From Chryseobacterium sp. UBA6632 (GTDB lineage: Bacteria > Bacteroidota > Bacteroidia > Flavobacteriales > Weeksellaceae): 5,407 nucleotides of DNA. Location of the stretch: NCBI GenBank assembly GCA_002455915.1, contig DKLU01000208.1:1-5407 (forward strand). Reading direction: 5' to 3'. Under the pieces are notes generated by a model. It had not been told where the DNA came from. It made no database searches and saw only the letters and a list, made by a program, of their open reading frames with translations. A program made the position numbers and the translations under genes. How positions within the stretch are numbered: position 1 is the first letter of the stretch; every line of letters begins with the position of its first letter. Shown piece by piece: positions 1 to 5,407 of this stretch.

Positions 1-54
1 CTGTGCTATTCTTCCGCTGATTTGAGCTACAGGTTTGGCTTCGATGCGAGATAA
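1..54 (+). other. Possible tail of an upstream gene (undecided)
   Basis: Reading from base 1, the + strand is open for 17 codons and ends at a TAA at 52-54, so this could be the last residues (ending YRFGFDAR) of a gene lying mostly outside the window. The minus strand is also open here (for example RIEAKPVAQISGRIAQ) with codons that look equally natural for this genome. However, there is no ATG on that strand anywhere in bases 1-101, so a divergent gene starting here is less likely. A run this short occurs by chance. The TAA overlaps the putative -7 element of the next gene. Confidence 0.2.
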
Positions 55-59
55 CTTTG
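52..59 (+). promoter_or_regulatory. Putative -7 promoter element of the SDR gene
   Basis: TAACTTTG matches the TAnnTTTG -7 element known from Bacteroides and Flavobacterium. It lies 42 bases before the SDR start codon, and the intervening leader is very A/T-rich. No TTG-type -33 element sits at the usual spacing: TTTG at 34-37 is about 14 bases away and TTTG at 21-24 about 27. The motif and flank TAACTTTGTCNTAT recurs upstream of the aldehyde dehydrogenase gene at 3287. Confidence 0.55.
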
Positions 60-101
60 TCTTATCAAAATTAAAAAACAAAACAATTAAAATTTTTAAA
101 A

Positions 102-923
102 ATGGAAAAGACAATTTTTATCACAGGAGCATCAAGAGGATTCGGAAAACTTTGGACAGAAGCTTTTCTTAAAAGAGGAGATAAAGTAGCCGCAACATCA
201 AGAAATATTGAAGCTTATAAAGATTTGGCAGAACAATATCCCGAAACTTTCCTTCCTATCTCTTTAGATATTACCAATAGAGAAGCGGTTTTTGAAGCGG
301 TAAATAAAGCGAAGAATCATTTTGGAAATCTGGATGTTGTTATTAATAATGCCGGCTACGGTGTTTTCGGAGCGGTGGAAGAAGTGGGTGAGAAAGTTAC
401 AAAAGATGTTTTTGAAGCCAATGTTTTCGGGACGCTTTGGGTTACTCAGGCGGCTTTGCCGATTTTCAGAGCGCAGGGAAGGGGACACGTGATTCAGCTA
501 TCAAGCGTGTTGGGTGTTTGGAGTTTGCCGACTTTAGGAATTTATAATGCGACAAAATTTGCAGTTGAAGGTTTCAGCGAAGCTTTAGCAACAGAAGTAA
601 AACCGTTCGGAATTAATGTAACGCTGATTGAGCCTAATGGTTACACAACCGATTTTGGCGGAAGTTCAGCCGTTCACGGTGATGCCATTCCAGCCTACGA
701 TGCTTTGAAATCAAGTTTGGGAGAAGCTGAAGGTCTGTTACCTGAAGATTATGGAAAACCGGAGGCAACGGTTCCTGCGATTTTGAAATTAATTGACAGT
801 GAGAATCCGCCACTTCGTTTATTCTTAGGAAAAGTAGGATTGAGAAAAACGGAAAGAGTGTACGCAGAAAAACTTCAGGTCTGGAACGACTGGAAAGAAG
901 TTTCCGAAGCTGCGCACGGATAA
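102..923 (+). CDS. SDR-family NAD(P)-dependent oxidoreductase
   Basis: This 273-residue protein is a classical short-chain dehydrogenase/reductase, a soluble Rossmann-fold enzyme that reduces a carbonyl or oxidises an alcohol with NAD(P)(H). The cofactor motif TGASRGFG is at residues 8-15. Arg12 and Arg34 (after the second strand) favour NADP(H) by family rules. Asp56 lies in the LDIT motif, NNAG is at 82-85, and the catalytic residues appear to be Asn107, Ser135, Tyr148 and Lys152 (YNATK). The usual post-catalytic PG motif reads EPNG at 177-180, with an Asn inserted or substituted, followed by TTDFGGSSA. Length is normal for the family and the C-terminal extension is basic and Trp-rich. The ATG at 102 is preferred because it places the Rossmann motif at the normal distance from the N terminus. 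A promoter lies upstream and a strong terminator follows, so it is probably transcribed alone. The substrate cannot be inferred. Confidence 0.95.
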   Translation: MEKTIFITGASRGFGKLWTEAFLKRGDKVAATSRNIEAYKDLAEQYPETFLPISLDITNREAVFEAVNKAKNHFGNLDVVINNAGYGVFGAVEEVGEKVTKDVFEANVFGTLWVTQAALPIFRAQGRGHVIQLSSVLGVWSLPTLGIYNATKFAVEGFSEALATEVKPFGINVTLIEPNGYTTDFGGSSAVHGDAIPAYDALKSSLGEAEGLLPEDYGKPEATVPAILKLIDSENPPLRLFLGKVGLRKTERVYAEKLQVWNDWKEVSEAAHG

Positions 924-940
924 TTTAAAACGTGAAAATT

Positions 941-976
941 AAGTAAATCCGACTCAAGATTGGATTTACTTTTTTG
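941..976 (+). terminator. Intrinsic terminator after the SDR gene
   Basis: A perfect 10-bp stem pairs AAGTAAATCC (941-950) with GGATTTACTT (962-971). A G-T and an A-T pair (951/961 and 952/960) extend it inward to leave a 7-base loop. It runs directly into a T-tract (970-975, then G and four more T). It begins 17 bases after the SDR stop codon, as expected for a Rho-independent terminator. Confidence 0.8.
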
Positions 977-1017
977 TTTTAAATGTAAGGGTTTTCCACG
1001 TAAAATCAATTATCACG

Positions 1018-2244
1018 ATGAAATTTCAAAATACAAAATATTTATACATCAGTACATTGCTGGCATTTATACTCATTCCGCTAGGAGGCTTGACGACAGA
1101 TATTTACATTCCTTCACTTCCGGCGATGGCAGAAGATTTGAATGTTCCGGTTGAAAAAGTGCAGGTTTCGTTGCTTTTATTTATGGTAAGTTCGGGATTC
1201 AGCCAGCTTTTTATCGGGAGTATCCTCGACAGTTTTGGAAGGTACAGAATCAATATTTTTGCGTTGATCACCTTTTCTTTGGCAAGTTTTATTATTGCTT
1301 TAGTTCCGGAAATTTATGTTATTTATTTAATGAGAATCGTTCAGGGAATCACGGTTTCATTAATTATCGTAGGGAAAAGAGCTTTTTTTGTTGACCTCTA
1401 CAAAGGTGAAAAACTGAAACACTACACCAGTCTTTTTTCGATTGTCTGGGCAACTGCACCTATTGTTGCGCCGTTTATCGGAGGTTATTTGCAGGTGCTT
1501 TTCGGATGGCAGTCCAATTTTTATCTTTTGGGAATTCTTACCTTCATTATTTTATTTTTCGAACTTCGGTTTACAGGAGAATCTCTACAGAATTTTCAGG
1601 TATTTAAAAGAAAAGAAATCGCAGCAGTTTACAGGAAAATGCTGGGAACGCCTGATTTCTATTTAGGATTAATCATTATTGGTTTAAGTTATTCACTTCT
1701 TGTGATTTACGGAATGGTAAGCCCGTTTATTATCGAAAAAATATACGGATTTTCACCTGTCGTTACAGGATACAGCTCGCTGGCTTCAGGAATTGCTCTG
1801 ATGAGTGGCGGAATTATTTCTAAATTAATGATTAAAAAAGGACTTTTCACAAACATAAATGCTGCAATTATTTTACAGTTAATCATCGTTTTCGTAATGT
1901 TTGCCGTTACTTCAAAGTATGACGGATTGGTGTTTTTGCTGGGATTCACTTTATCGCTACATCTTTTATCGGGTTTCATTTTCAACAATGTTTATGCGTA
2001 CAGTTTGCAGAGATTCACGACAAATGTGGGTATTGCAAGCGGTTTGACGGGCGGTGGTGTGTATGTGGTAAGCTCAGTTGCAGGTTACGGATTAATCAAT
2101 GTATTTGAAATTAAAGATATTCAGACATTTGCGATGGTTAATTTTATTATTGTGGTAACATTGTTTATAGTTATTTTACTGTTTAGAAAAGCAATTGTCA
2201 GCAATACAGATATTCCTTCTCATCTTATAAAATCCAAGATATAA
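1018..2244 (+). CDS. MFS transporter, Bcr/CflA-like (DHA1) efflux type
   Basis: This 408-residue inner-membrane protein has about twelve hydrophobic helices, split by a charged central loop around residues 184-212, the layout of the major facilitator superfamily. Helix 1 ends in TTDIYIPSLP (26-35), closely resembling the DIYLPALP signature of Bcr/CflA multidrug exporters. The loop 2-3 motif A reads GSILDSFGRYR (67-77), motif B is R106 followed by IVQG, and the helix 5 motif C region contains P148, P152 and GG (155-156) followed by GWQSNF. Proton-coupled drug or metabolite export is therefore likely, with unknown substrate. The ATG at 1018 gives a basic cytoplasmic N terminus before helix 1. 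There is no Shine-Dalgarno sequence and no convincing TAnnTTTG between the preceding terminator and the start codon, so expression may depend on read-through from the SDR gene or on an atypical promoter. An AraC regulator follows 57 bases downstream. Sugar or siderophore transport cannot be excluded. Confidence 0.9.
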   Translation: MKFQNTKYLYISTLLAFILIPLGGLTTDIYIPSLPAMAEDLNVPVEKVQVSLLLFMVSSGFSQLFIGSILDSFGRYRINIFALITFSLASFIIALVPEIYVIYLMRIVQGITVSLIIVGKRAFFVDLYKGEKLKHYTSLFSIVWATAPIVAPFIGGYLQVLFGWQSNFYLLGILTFIILFFELRFTGESLQNFQVFKRKEIAAVYRKMLGTPDFYLGLIIIGLSYSLLVIYGMVSPFIIEKIYGFSPVVTGYSSLASGIALMSGGIISKLMIKKGLFTNINAAIILQLIIVFVMFAVTSKYDGLVFLLGFTLSLHLLSGFIFNNVYAYSLQRFTTNVGIASGLTGGGVYVVSSVAGYGLINVFEIKDIQTFAMVNFIIVVTLFIVILLFRKAIVSNTDIPSHLIKSKI

Positions 2245-2260
2245 AAGCTCCTTTTTATTT
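2243..2260 (+). terminator. Weak possible terminator after the MFS gene
   Basis: AAAAG (2243-2247) can pair with CTTTT (2251-2255) around a 3-base loop, followed by T-rich sequence (TATTT). The stem has only five pairs, four of them A-T, so it would be unstable. It overlaps the MFS stop codon. It may do nothing, in which case the transporter transcript would continue into the AraC gene. Confidence 0.2.
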
Positions 2261-2262
2261 AC

Positions 2263-2270
2263 TAAATTTG
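2263..2270 (+). promoter_or_regulatory. Putative -7 promoter element of the AraC regulator gene
   Basis: TAAATTTG fits the Bacteroidota TAnnTTTG -7 consensus and lies 31 bases before the ATG at 2302, a normal leader length. No TTG -33 element is visible at 17-23 bases upstream, so the promoter may be weak or regulated. Co-transcription with the transporter is the alternative. Confidence 0.5.
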
Positions 2271-2301
2271 ATTATAGTTAAAACTTCTAACCCCAATAAA
2301 T

Positions 2302-3210
2302 ATGGAAAAAATCAATCACTATAAAAGCATCACTGAACTTCACGAGAAAAGCGGTTTCGAGCCTCCGAAAAATCCTCTTTTGAGTTTGATGACCTGTAAA
2401 GAACTGATGACATACTCTGTTGGTGAAGACCGTTTTACAGGAGATTTTTATATGATTGGTTTAAAGAAGATCAAGTCTGGCTATGTTTTGTATGGAAAGA
2501 CCAAATACGATCACAACAACGGTTCTGCGGTTTTTATGAAGCCCAGACAGATTATTGAGGTGCAAAATGTACAGTTTGCCGAAAAGGGTTTTGTAATGTT
2601 TTTCCACGAAGATTATCTGTCAGGGCATCCGCTGAATGAACAGATCAAAAAGTACGGCTATTTTGAATATGAAATCAATGAAGCGCTTCATATTTCGCCT
2701 TCTGAAGAAGTTATTATGTGGGAACTGTATGAAAAGATCAGAAGAGAATATGATGAAAATTCTGACGAATTCAGCAGGGAAATTATTCTTTCGCATATCG
2801 ATTCTATTTTAAAATATTCTGACCGTTTTTACAAAAGACAGTTCATAGATCGAAGTTCCAACGTTTCCGGAACAATGGTTAAAAAATTCCTTACGGTTTT
2901 AGATAATTATTTTAAGAAAAACAAACACGTGGAAGATGGTTTGCCTACCGTCAATTTTATGGCGAATGAATTAGCTGTTTCTCCTCGTTATCTCAGCGAT
3001 ATTTTGAAACAGGAAACCGGAAAAACAGCATTGGAACACGTTCATATTTACTTAATTAAAGAAGCCAAAAATCTCTTATTGAGCTCGGAAAGTAATGTCG
3101 CAGGAATTGCCTACGATTTAGGCTTCGAAAGTCCGTCTTACTTTACCCGATTATTCAAAAAAGTGGTTGGGGTAACGCCTGTTCAATATAAAAAGGAAGC
3201 TGTTAAGTAA
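2302..3210 (+). CDS. AraC-family transcriptional regulator
   Basis: This 302-residue cytoplasmic DNA-binding protein has the standard AraC/XylS layout. An N-terminal region (about 30-130) rich in short strands resembles an AraC-type cupin sensing domain. A helical linker follows, then a C-terminal double helix-turn-helix domain (about 200-300). The first HTH includes VNFMANELAVSPRYLSDILK (217-236). The second includes IAYDLGFESPSYFTRLFKK (about 269-287), ending with the family signature GVTPVQYK (290-297). The length is typical and nothing appears missing. It lies between a transporter and an aldehyde dehydrogenase and is followed by its own terminator. AraC proteins usually bind direct repeats about two helical turns apart, and such a repeat lies immediately downstream at 3228-3267, before the dehydrogenase promoter. 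The dehydrogenase gene is thus the obvious candidate target, though this is inference. The inducer is unknown. Confidence 0.93.
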   Translation: MEKINHYKSITELHEKSGFEPPKNPLLSLMTCKELMTYSVGEDRFTGDFYMIGLKKIKSGYVLYGKTKYDHNNGSAVFMKPRQIIEVQNVQFAEKGFVMFFHEDYLSGHPLNEQIKKYGYFEYEINEALHISPSEEVIMWELYEKIRREYDENSDEFSREIILSHIDSILKYSDRFYKRQFIDRSSNVSGTMVKKFLTVLDNYFKKNKHVEDGLPTVNFMANELAVSPRYLSDILKQETGKTALEHVHIYLIKEAKNLLLSSESNVAGIAYDLGFESPSYFTRLFKKVVGVTPVQYKKEAVK

Positions 3211-3211
3211 A

Positions 3212-3237
3212 TTCAGGATGATAATCTGAACTTTTTT
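3212..3237 (+). terminator. Intrinsic terminator after the first AraC gene
   Basis: TTCAG (3212-3216) pairs with CTGAA (3226-3230). A further AT/AT pairing after a bulged G gives about seven pairs and a GATA loop. C and six T residues (3232-3237) follow directly. It starts two bases after the stop codon. The stem is modest, but its position and T-tract are good. Its 3' part is also the first copy of the 23-base-period repeat. Confidence 0.6.
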
Positions 3238-3267
3238 ACAAACTAACATTGAGCTTTTTTACAAAGT
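3228..3267 (+). repeat. 17-base direct repeat, candidate AraC-type operator
   Basis: Two copies of GA(A/G)CTTTTTTACAAA(C/G)T occupy 3228-3244 and 3251-3267. They match at 15 of 17 bases, include a perfect 12-base core CTTTTTTACAAA, and start exactly 23 bases apart. The distal edge overlaps the AraC terminator, and the proximal copy ends 19 bases before the -7 element at 3287, about where a -33 element would be. AraC-family activators commonly use direct half-sites 21-23 bases apart touching the -35 region. The T-rich core could also be chance in AT-rich DNA. Confidence 0.45.
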
Positions 3268-3286
3268 TTACCTCTCATTTCTCATC

Positions 3287-3294
3287 TAACTTTG
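3287..3294 (+). promoter_or_regulatory. Putative -7 promoter element of the aldehyde dehydrogenase gene
   Basis: TAACTTTG is an exact match to TAnnTTTG, 18 bases before the ATG at 3313. The expected transcript start is near 3299-3302, leaving a leader of only about 12 bases. There is no TTG at the -33 position, and the proximal copy of the direct repeat sits there instead, which suggests dependence on an activator. The sequence TAACTTTGTCNTAT is shared with the SDR promoter at 52. Confidence 0.6.
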
Positions 3295-3312
3295 TCGTAT
3301 AAAATTTTAGAA

Positions 3313-4728
3313 ATGAAAACAGTAAACAAAATTTACATCAATGGCGAGTTTGTAACGCCTCACGGAACAGAAACTTTAAATTTAATCAATCCGTCTAATA
3401 ACGAAAAAATTGGAGTGATAACTCTAGCCGACGAAGTTGATACCAGAAACGCCATTGCAGCAGCAAAAGAAGCTTTCAAAACCTTCTCAAAGTCTACAGT
3501 AGATGAGCGAATTTCTTATCTCGAAAAACTTAAAGAGGCGGTAGAGAAAAGAAATCAGGAACTCATTGACGTAATGATCGAAGAATACGGAGGAAGCAAA
3601 CAGTTTGTCATTTTAAGCAGTAATAACACCAACAGCTGGTTCGATTCAATGATAGATTCTATCCGAGATTTTGAATTTGAACAAACCATTAATTCTTCAA
3701 AAGTTCTTTTACAACCGGTGGGTGTTGTGGGAATCATCACCCCGTGGAATGCCAGTAACAGTTCGGTTTGCAGTAAAGTGGCAACAGCGATTGCAGCAGG
3801 TTGTACAGTGGTCATTAAGCCAAGCGAAATGAGTGGTCTGCAGACTCAGGTTTTGATGGAAGCCTTTCACGATGCAGGTTTGCCCAAAGGAATTATCAAC
3901 TTTGTGACAGGTTTGGGAAATGTAGTCGGAACCGAATTGACTATTAATCCTGATGTTTCCAAGATTTCGTTCACAGGTTCTACGGCGGTAGGGAAACTTA
4001 TTGCAAAAACAGCGGTCGATACAATGAAAAGAGTCACTCTGGAGTTGGGAGGAAAGTCGCCCAATATTATTTTGGATGATGCCAATCTGGAAGAAGTTGT
4101 TCCGACAGCGGTTTTCGGAGCGTATATGAACAGCGGACAGGCCTGTATCGCACCGACAAGACTTCTGGTTCCTGAAAATCAGATTGATAAAGTAAATCAA
4201 ATCGCCAAAGCAATGGCAGAAAAAGTGGTGGTAGGATTGCCTCAAAATGATGACACAAATGTGGGACCGATGGTGAGTGTAAAACAATTTGAAAGAGTTC
4301 AGAATTACATAAAAATAGGATTGGAAGAAGGGGCAACTTTATTAGCCGGAGGAGAAGGCAAACCTGAAGGATTGGAAGCCGGCAACTTTGTAAAACCGAC
4401 CATTTTTACCAATGTAAACAATACAATGAGAATCGCTCAGGAAGAGATTTTCGGTCCTGTGTTGTCAATTATTCCTTACAAAACTGAGGAAGAAGCAATA
4501 GAAATTGCAAACGATACACCTTACGGTTTGGCAGCTTATATCAGTTCATCTGATGTTGAAAGAGCTCAAAAAGTAGCTTCACAAATTGATGCGGGAAGAG
4601 TTTGTATCAACGGTTTCAAGCACGATCCGATGGTTCCGTTTGGCGGTTTCAAACAGTCTGGAATTGGCAGAGAATACGGTGTGTATGGCCTGGAAGCTTA
4701 TCTTGAACCGAAAGCAGTTCTTCAATAA
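3313..4728 (+). CDS. Aldehyde dehydrogenase family protein, NAD-type
   Basis: This 471-residue soluble enzyme oxidises an aldehyde to its carboxylic acid. Motifs are in normal order: TPWN at 143-146 (Asn146 stabilises the oxyanion), KPSE at 169-172, FTGSTAVGK at 220-228, LELGGKSP at 243-250 (general base Glu244), GQACIAPTR at 275-283 (nucleophile Cys278) and EEIFGPV at 377-383 (Glu378 and Phe380 for cofactor). Glu172, after the Lys of the KPSE motif, usually indicates NAD rather than NADP. The length fits the family. The open frame reaches back to a TTG at 3292, but that codon lies inside the -7 element, and the mature family N terminus (KIYINGEF) starts naturally from the ATG at 3313, so ATG is chosen. 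It has its own promoter and terminator and is flanked by two AraC regulators. The sequence does not reveal the substrate. Semialdehyde or xenobiotic-aldehyde roles are possible. Confidence 0.96.
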   Translation: MKTVNKIYINGEFVTPHGTETLNLINPSNNEKIGVITLADEVDTRNAIAAAKEAFKTFSKSTVDERISYLEKLKEAVEKRNQELIDVMIEEYGGSKQFVILSSNNTNSWFDSMIDSIRDFEFEQTINSSKVLLQPVGVVGIITPWNASNSSVCSKVATAIAAGCTVVIKPSEMSGLQTQVLMEAFHDAGLPKGIINFVTGLGNVVGTELTINPDVSKISFTGSTAVGKLIAKTAVDTMKRVTLELGGKSPNIILDDANLEEVVPTAVFGAYMNSGQACIAPTRLLVPENQIDKVNQIAKAMAEKVVVGLPQNDDTNVGPMVSVKQFERVQNYIKIGLEEGATLLAGGEGKPEGLEAGNFVKPTIFTNVNNTMRIAQEEIFGPVLSIIPYKTEEEAIEIANDTPYGLAAYISSSDVERAQKVASQIDAGRVCINGFKHDPMVPFGGFKQSGIGREYGVYGLEAYLEPKAVLQ

Positions 4729-4735
4729 TATTTTG

Positions 4736-4743
4736 TACATTTG
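4736..4743 (+). promoter_or_regulatory. Putative -7 promoter element of the second AraC gene
   Basis: TACATTTG fits TAnnTTTG and lies 51 bases before the ATG at 4795. Its last base is the first base of the terminator hairpin of the preceding gene, so a transcript starting here would begin inside the 5' arm. No -33 TTG is seen at the usual distance. In AT-rich DNA the match could be accidental. Confidence 0.4.
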
Positions 4744-4780
4744 ATAAAGCGTTGTTTCAAAAAATGACGCTTTGTCTTTT
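4743..4780 (+). terminator. Intrinsic terminator after the aldehyde dehydrogenase gene
   Basis: A continuous 15-bp stem pairs 4743-4757 with 4762-4776 around a CAAA loop. The core is GATAAAGCGT with ACGCTTTGTC, and three pairs are G-T wobbles. Four T residues (4777-4780) follow. It begins 15 bases after the stop codon. The U-tract is short, but the stem is the longest in the window. Confidence 0.75.
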
Positions 4781-4794
4781 AGCATTCAATTAAA

Positions 4795-5407
4795 ATGGAA
4801 AAATCTGATATTGTCTATTCTTGCTATCACGAGGTAAGCCGAAAAGGTGAAAATTTTGTTCCTCAGCACGTCCTTGCTTTTCAAATTTCGGGACAATTTG
4901 TGCTGTCTGACGGTCAGGAAAAATACATTGCGAAGGAAGGTGATTTTAATTTAATCCGGAAAAACCAGTTGGTGAAATTTACCAAATGTCCGCCCGAAAC
5001 CGGAAGTTTTGAAAGTCTGAATATTTATCTGAATCAGGAGGTTTTGCAGGATATGGCGAAAGAATATCATTTTTCATCCAGCCATTCTGAAGTTTCAAAA
5101 CCTATGGTTTCTATAGAAGTGAATGCTGTGCTTCAAAATTACATCACCTCATTGCAAACCATTCTTGAAAACCCGAAACTGCTGACCAAAGATTTTATTG
5201 ACCTTAAAATTAAAGAGTTATTATTTATTTTAATCGAGATTCAGCCTGAGCTTAAAAATATTCTCTTTGATTTTTCAGAGCCTTTTAAAATTGATTTGGA
5301 ATCTTTTATGATTCAAAATTATAAATATAACGTCAATCTGGAACGTTTTGCTTATCTCACAGGAAGAAGCTTAGCAACTTTCAAACGCGATTTTGAGAAG
5401 ATTTTTC
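4795..5407 (+). CDS. AraC-type transcriptional regulator (3' end beyond window)
   Basis: The frame is open from the ATG at 4795 to the last base, giving 204 residues plus one base with no stop. The N-terminal part (about 20-85, including HVLAFQISGQFVL and EGDFNLIRKNQLVKF) has the strand-turn pattern of an AraC cupin-like sensor domain. A helical segment follows (about 105-160). Residues 181-204, NLERFAYLTGRSLATFKRDF and on, are the first helix-turn-helix of an AraC domain, with the characteristic A-x-x-x-x-S-x-x-x-F-K-R-x-F spacing. The second HTH must lie beyond the window, since complete relatives run to roughly 270-300 residues. The architecture resembles ExsA-like Bacteroidota regulators but is clearly different in sequence from the AraC protein at 2302, so the two are not recent duplicates. 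It may regulate the preceding dehydrogenase or a downstream gene not visible here. Confidence 0.88.
   Translation, partial: MEKSDIVYSCYHEVSRKGENFVPQHVLAFQISGQFVLSDGQEKYIAKEGDFNLIRKNQLVKFTKCPPETGSFESLNIYLNQEVLQDMAKEYHFSSSHSEVSKPMVSIEVNAVLQNYITSLQTILENPKLLTKDFIDLKIKELLFILIEIQPELKNILFDFSEPFKIDLESFMIQNYKYNVNLERFAYLTGRSLATFKRDFEKIF

Noticed and set aside
1..60. Divergent minus-strand gene beginning near base 60
   Set aside because: The frame is open and has plausible codons, but bases 1-101 contain no ATG on the minus strand and the region carries the SDR promoter. It is too short to call.
264..488. Minus-strand frame within the SDR gene
   Set aside because: It is antisense to an SDR whose motifs are all intact, and it has no promoter or domain features of its own.
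960..1154. 64-codon + strand frame overlapping the MFS start
   Set aside because: It begins inside the terminator hairpin and overlaps the transporter in another frame. The sequence resembles no protein domain.
1707..1988. Minus-strand 93-codon frame within the MFS gene
   Set aside because: Its hydrophobic stretches are the mirror of transmembrane-coding DNA and it has no independent support.
2826..2835. Third copy of the operator core (TTTTTACAAA) inside the AraC gene
   Set aside because: It simply encodes Phe-Tyr-Lys and lacks a partner repeat at 23 bases, so it is most likely coincidence in AT-rich coding DNA.
3709..4287. 192-codon open frame on the minus strand inside the aldehyde dehydrogenase gene
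   Set aside because: It lies wholly antisense to a well-supported enzyme and its protein is rich in Cys, His, Arg and Phe with no domain pattern. It is typical of a shadow frame.

Overview
The window looks like ordinary chromosome from a member of the Bacteroidota, most likely a Flavobacteriia of the Chryseobacterium/Weeksellaceae type. Four things suggest this: the DNA is AT-rich, the start codons lack Shine-Dalgarno sequences and sit behind A/T-rich leaders, four of the five genes have a Bacteroidota-type -7 element (TAnnTTTG) upstream, and the proteins read like flavobacterial homologues. The taxonomic placement is inference from style, not a database match.

All five genes are on the + strand. 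(1) 102-923 encodes a short-chain dehydrogenase/reductase (SDR) with an intact catalytic set. (2) 1018-2244 encodes a 12-helix major facilitator transporter resembling the Bcr/CflA drug-efflux group. (3) 2302-3210 encodes a complete AraC-family regulator. (4) 3313-4728 encodes an NAD-type aldehyde dehydrogenase with all catalytic residues. (5) 4795-5407 is a second AraC-type regulator, cut by the window edge just after its first helix-turn-helix. Bases 1-54 may hold the end of another gene, but this cannot be decided.

The intergenic gaps are short (57-102 bases) and carry most of the regulatory signal. Convincing hairpin terminators follow genes 1, 3 and 4, and a very weak one may follow gene 2. 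TAnnTTTG elements precede genes 1, 3, 4 and 5. The layout is therefore a row of mostly separately transcribed units, not one operon. The transporter is the exception: it has no recognisable promoter and follows a terminator.

As inference, an oxidoreductase, an efflux-type transporter and an aldehyde dehydrogenase interleaved with two AraC regulators suggest a small cluster for sensing and clearing a reactive carbonyl or xenobiotic compound. No substrate can be named. The most interesting signal is a 17-base near-perfect direct repeat with a 23-base period just upstream of the aldehyde dehydrogenase promoter, which has the geometry of an AraC-type activator site. I see no mobile element, CRISPR array, RNA gene or clearly novel system.
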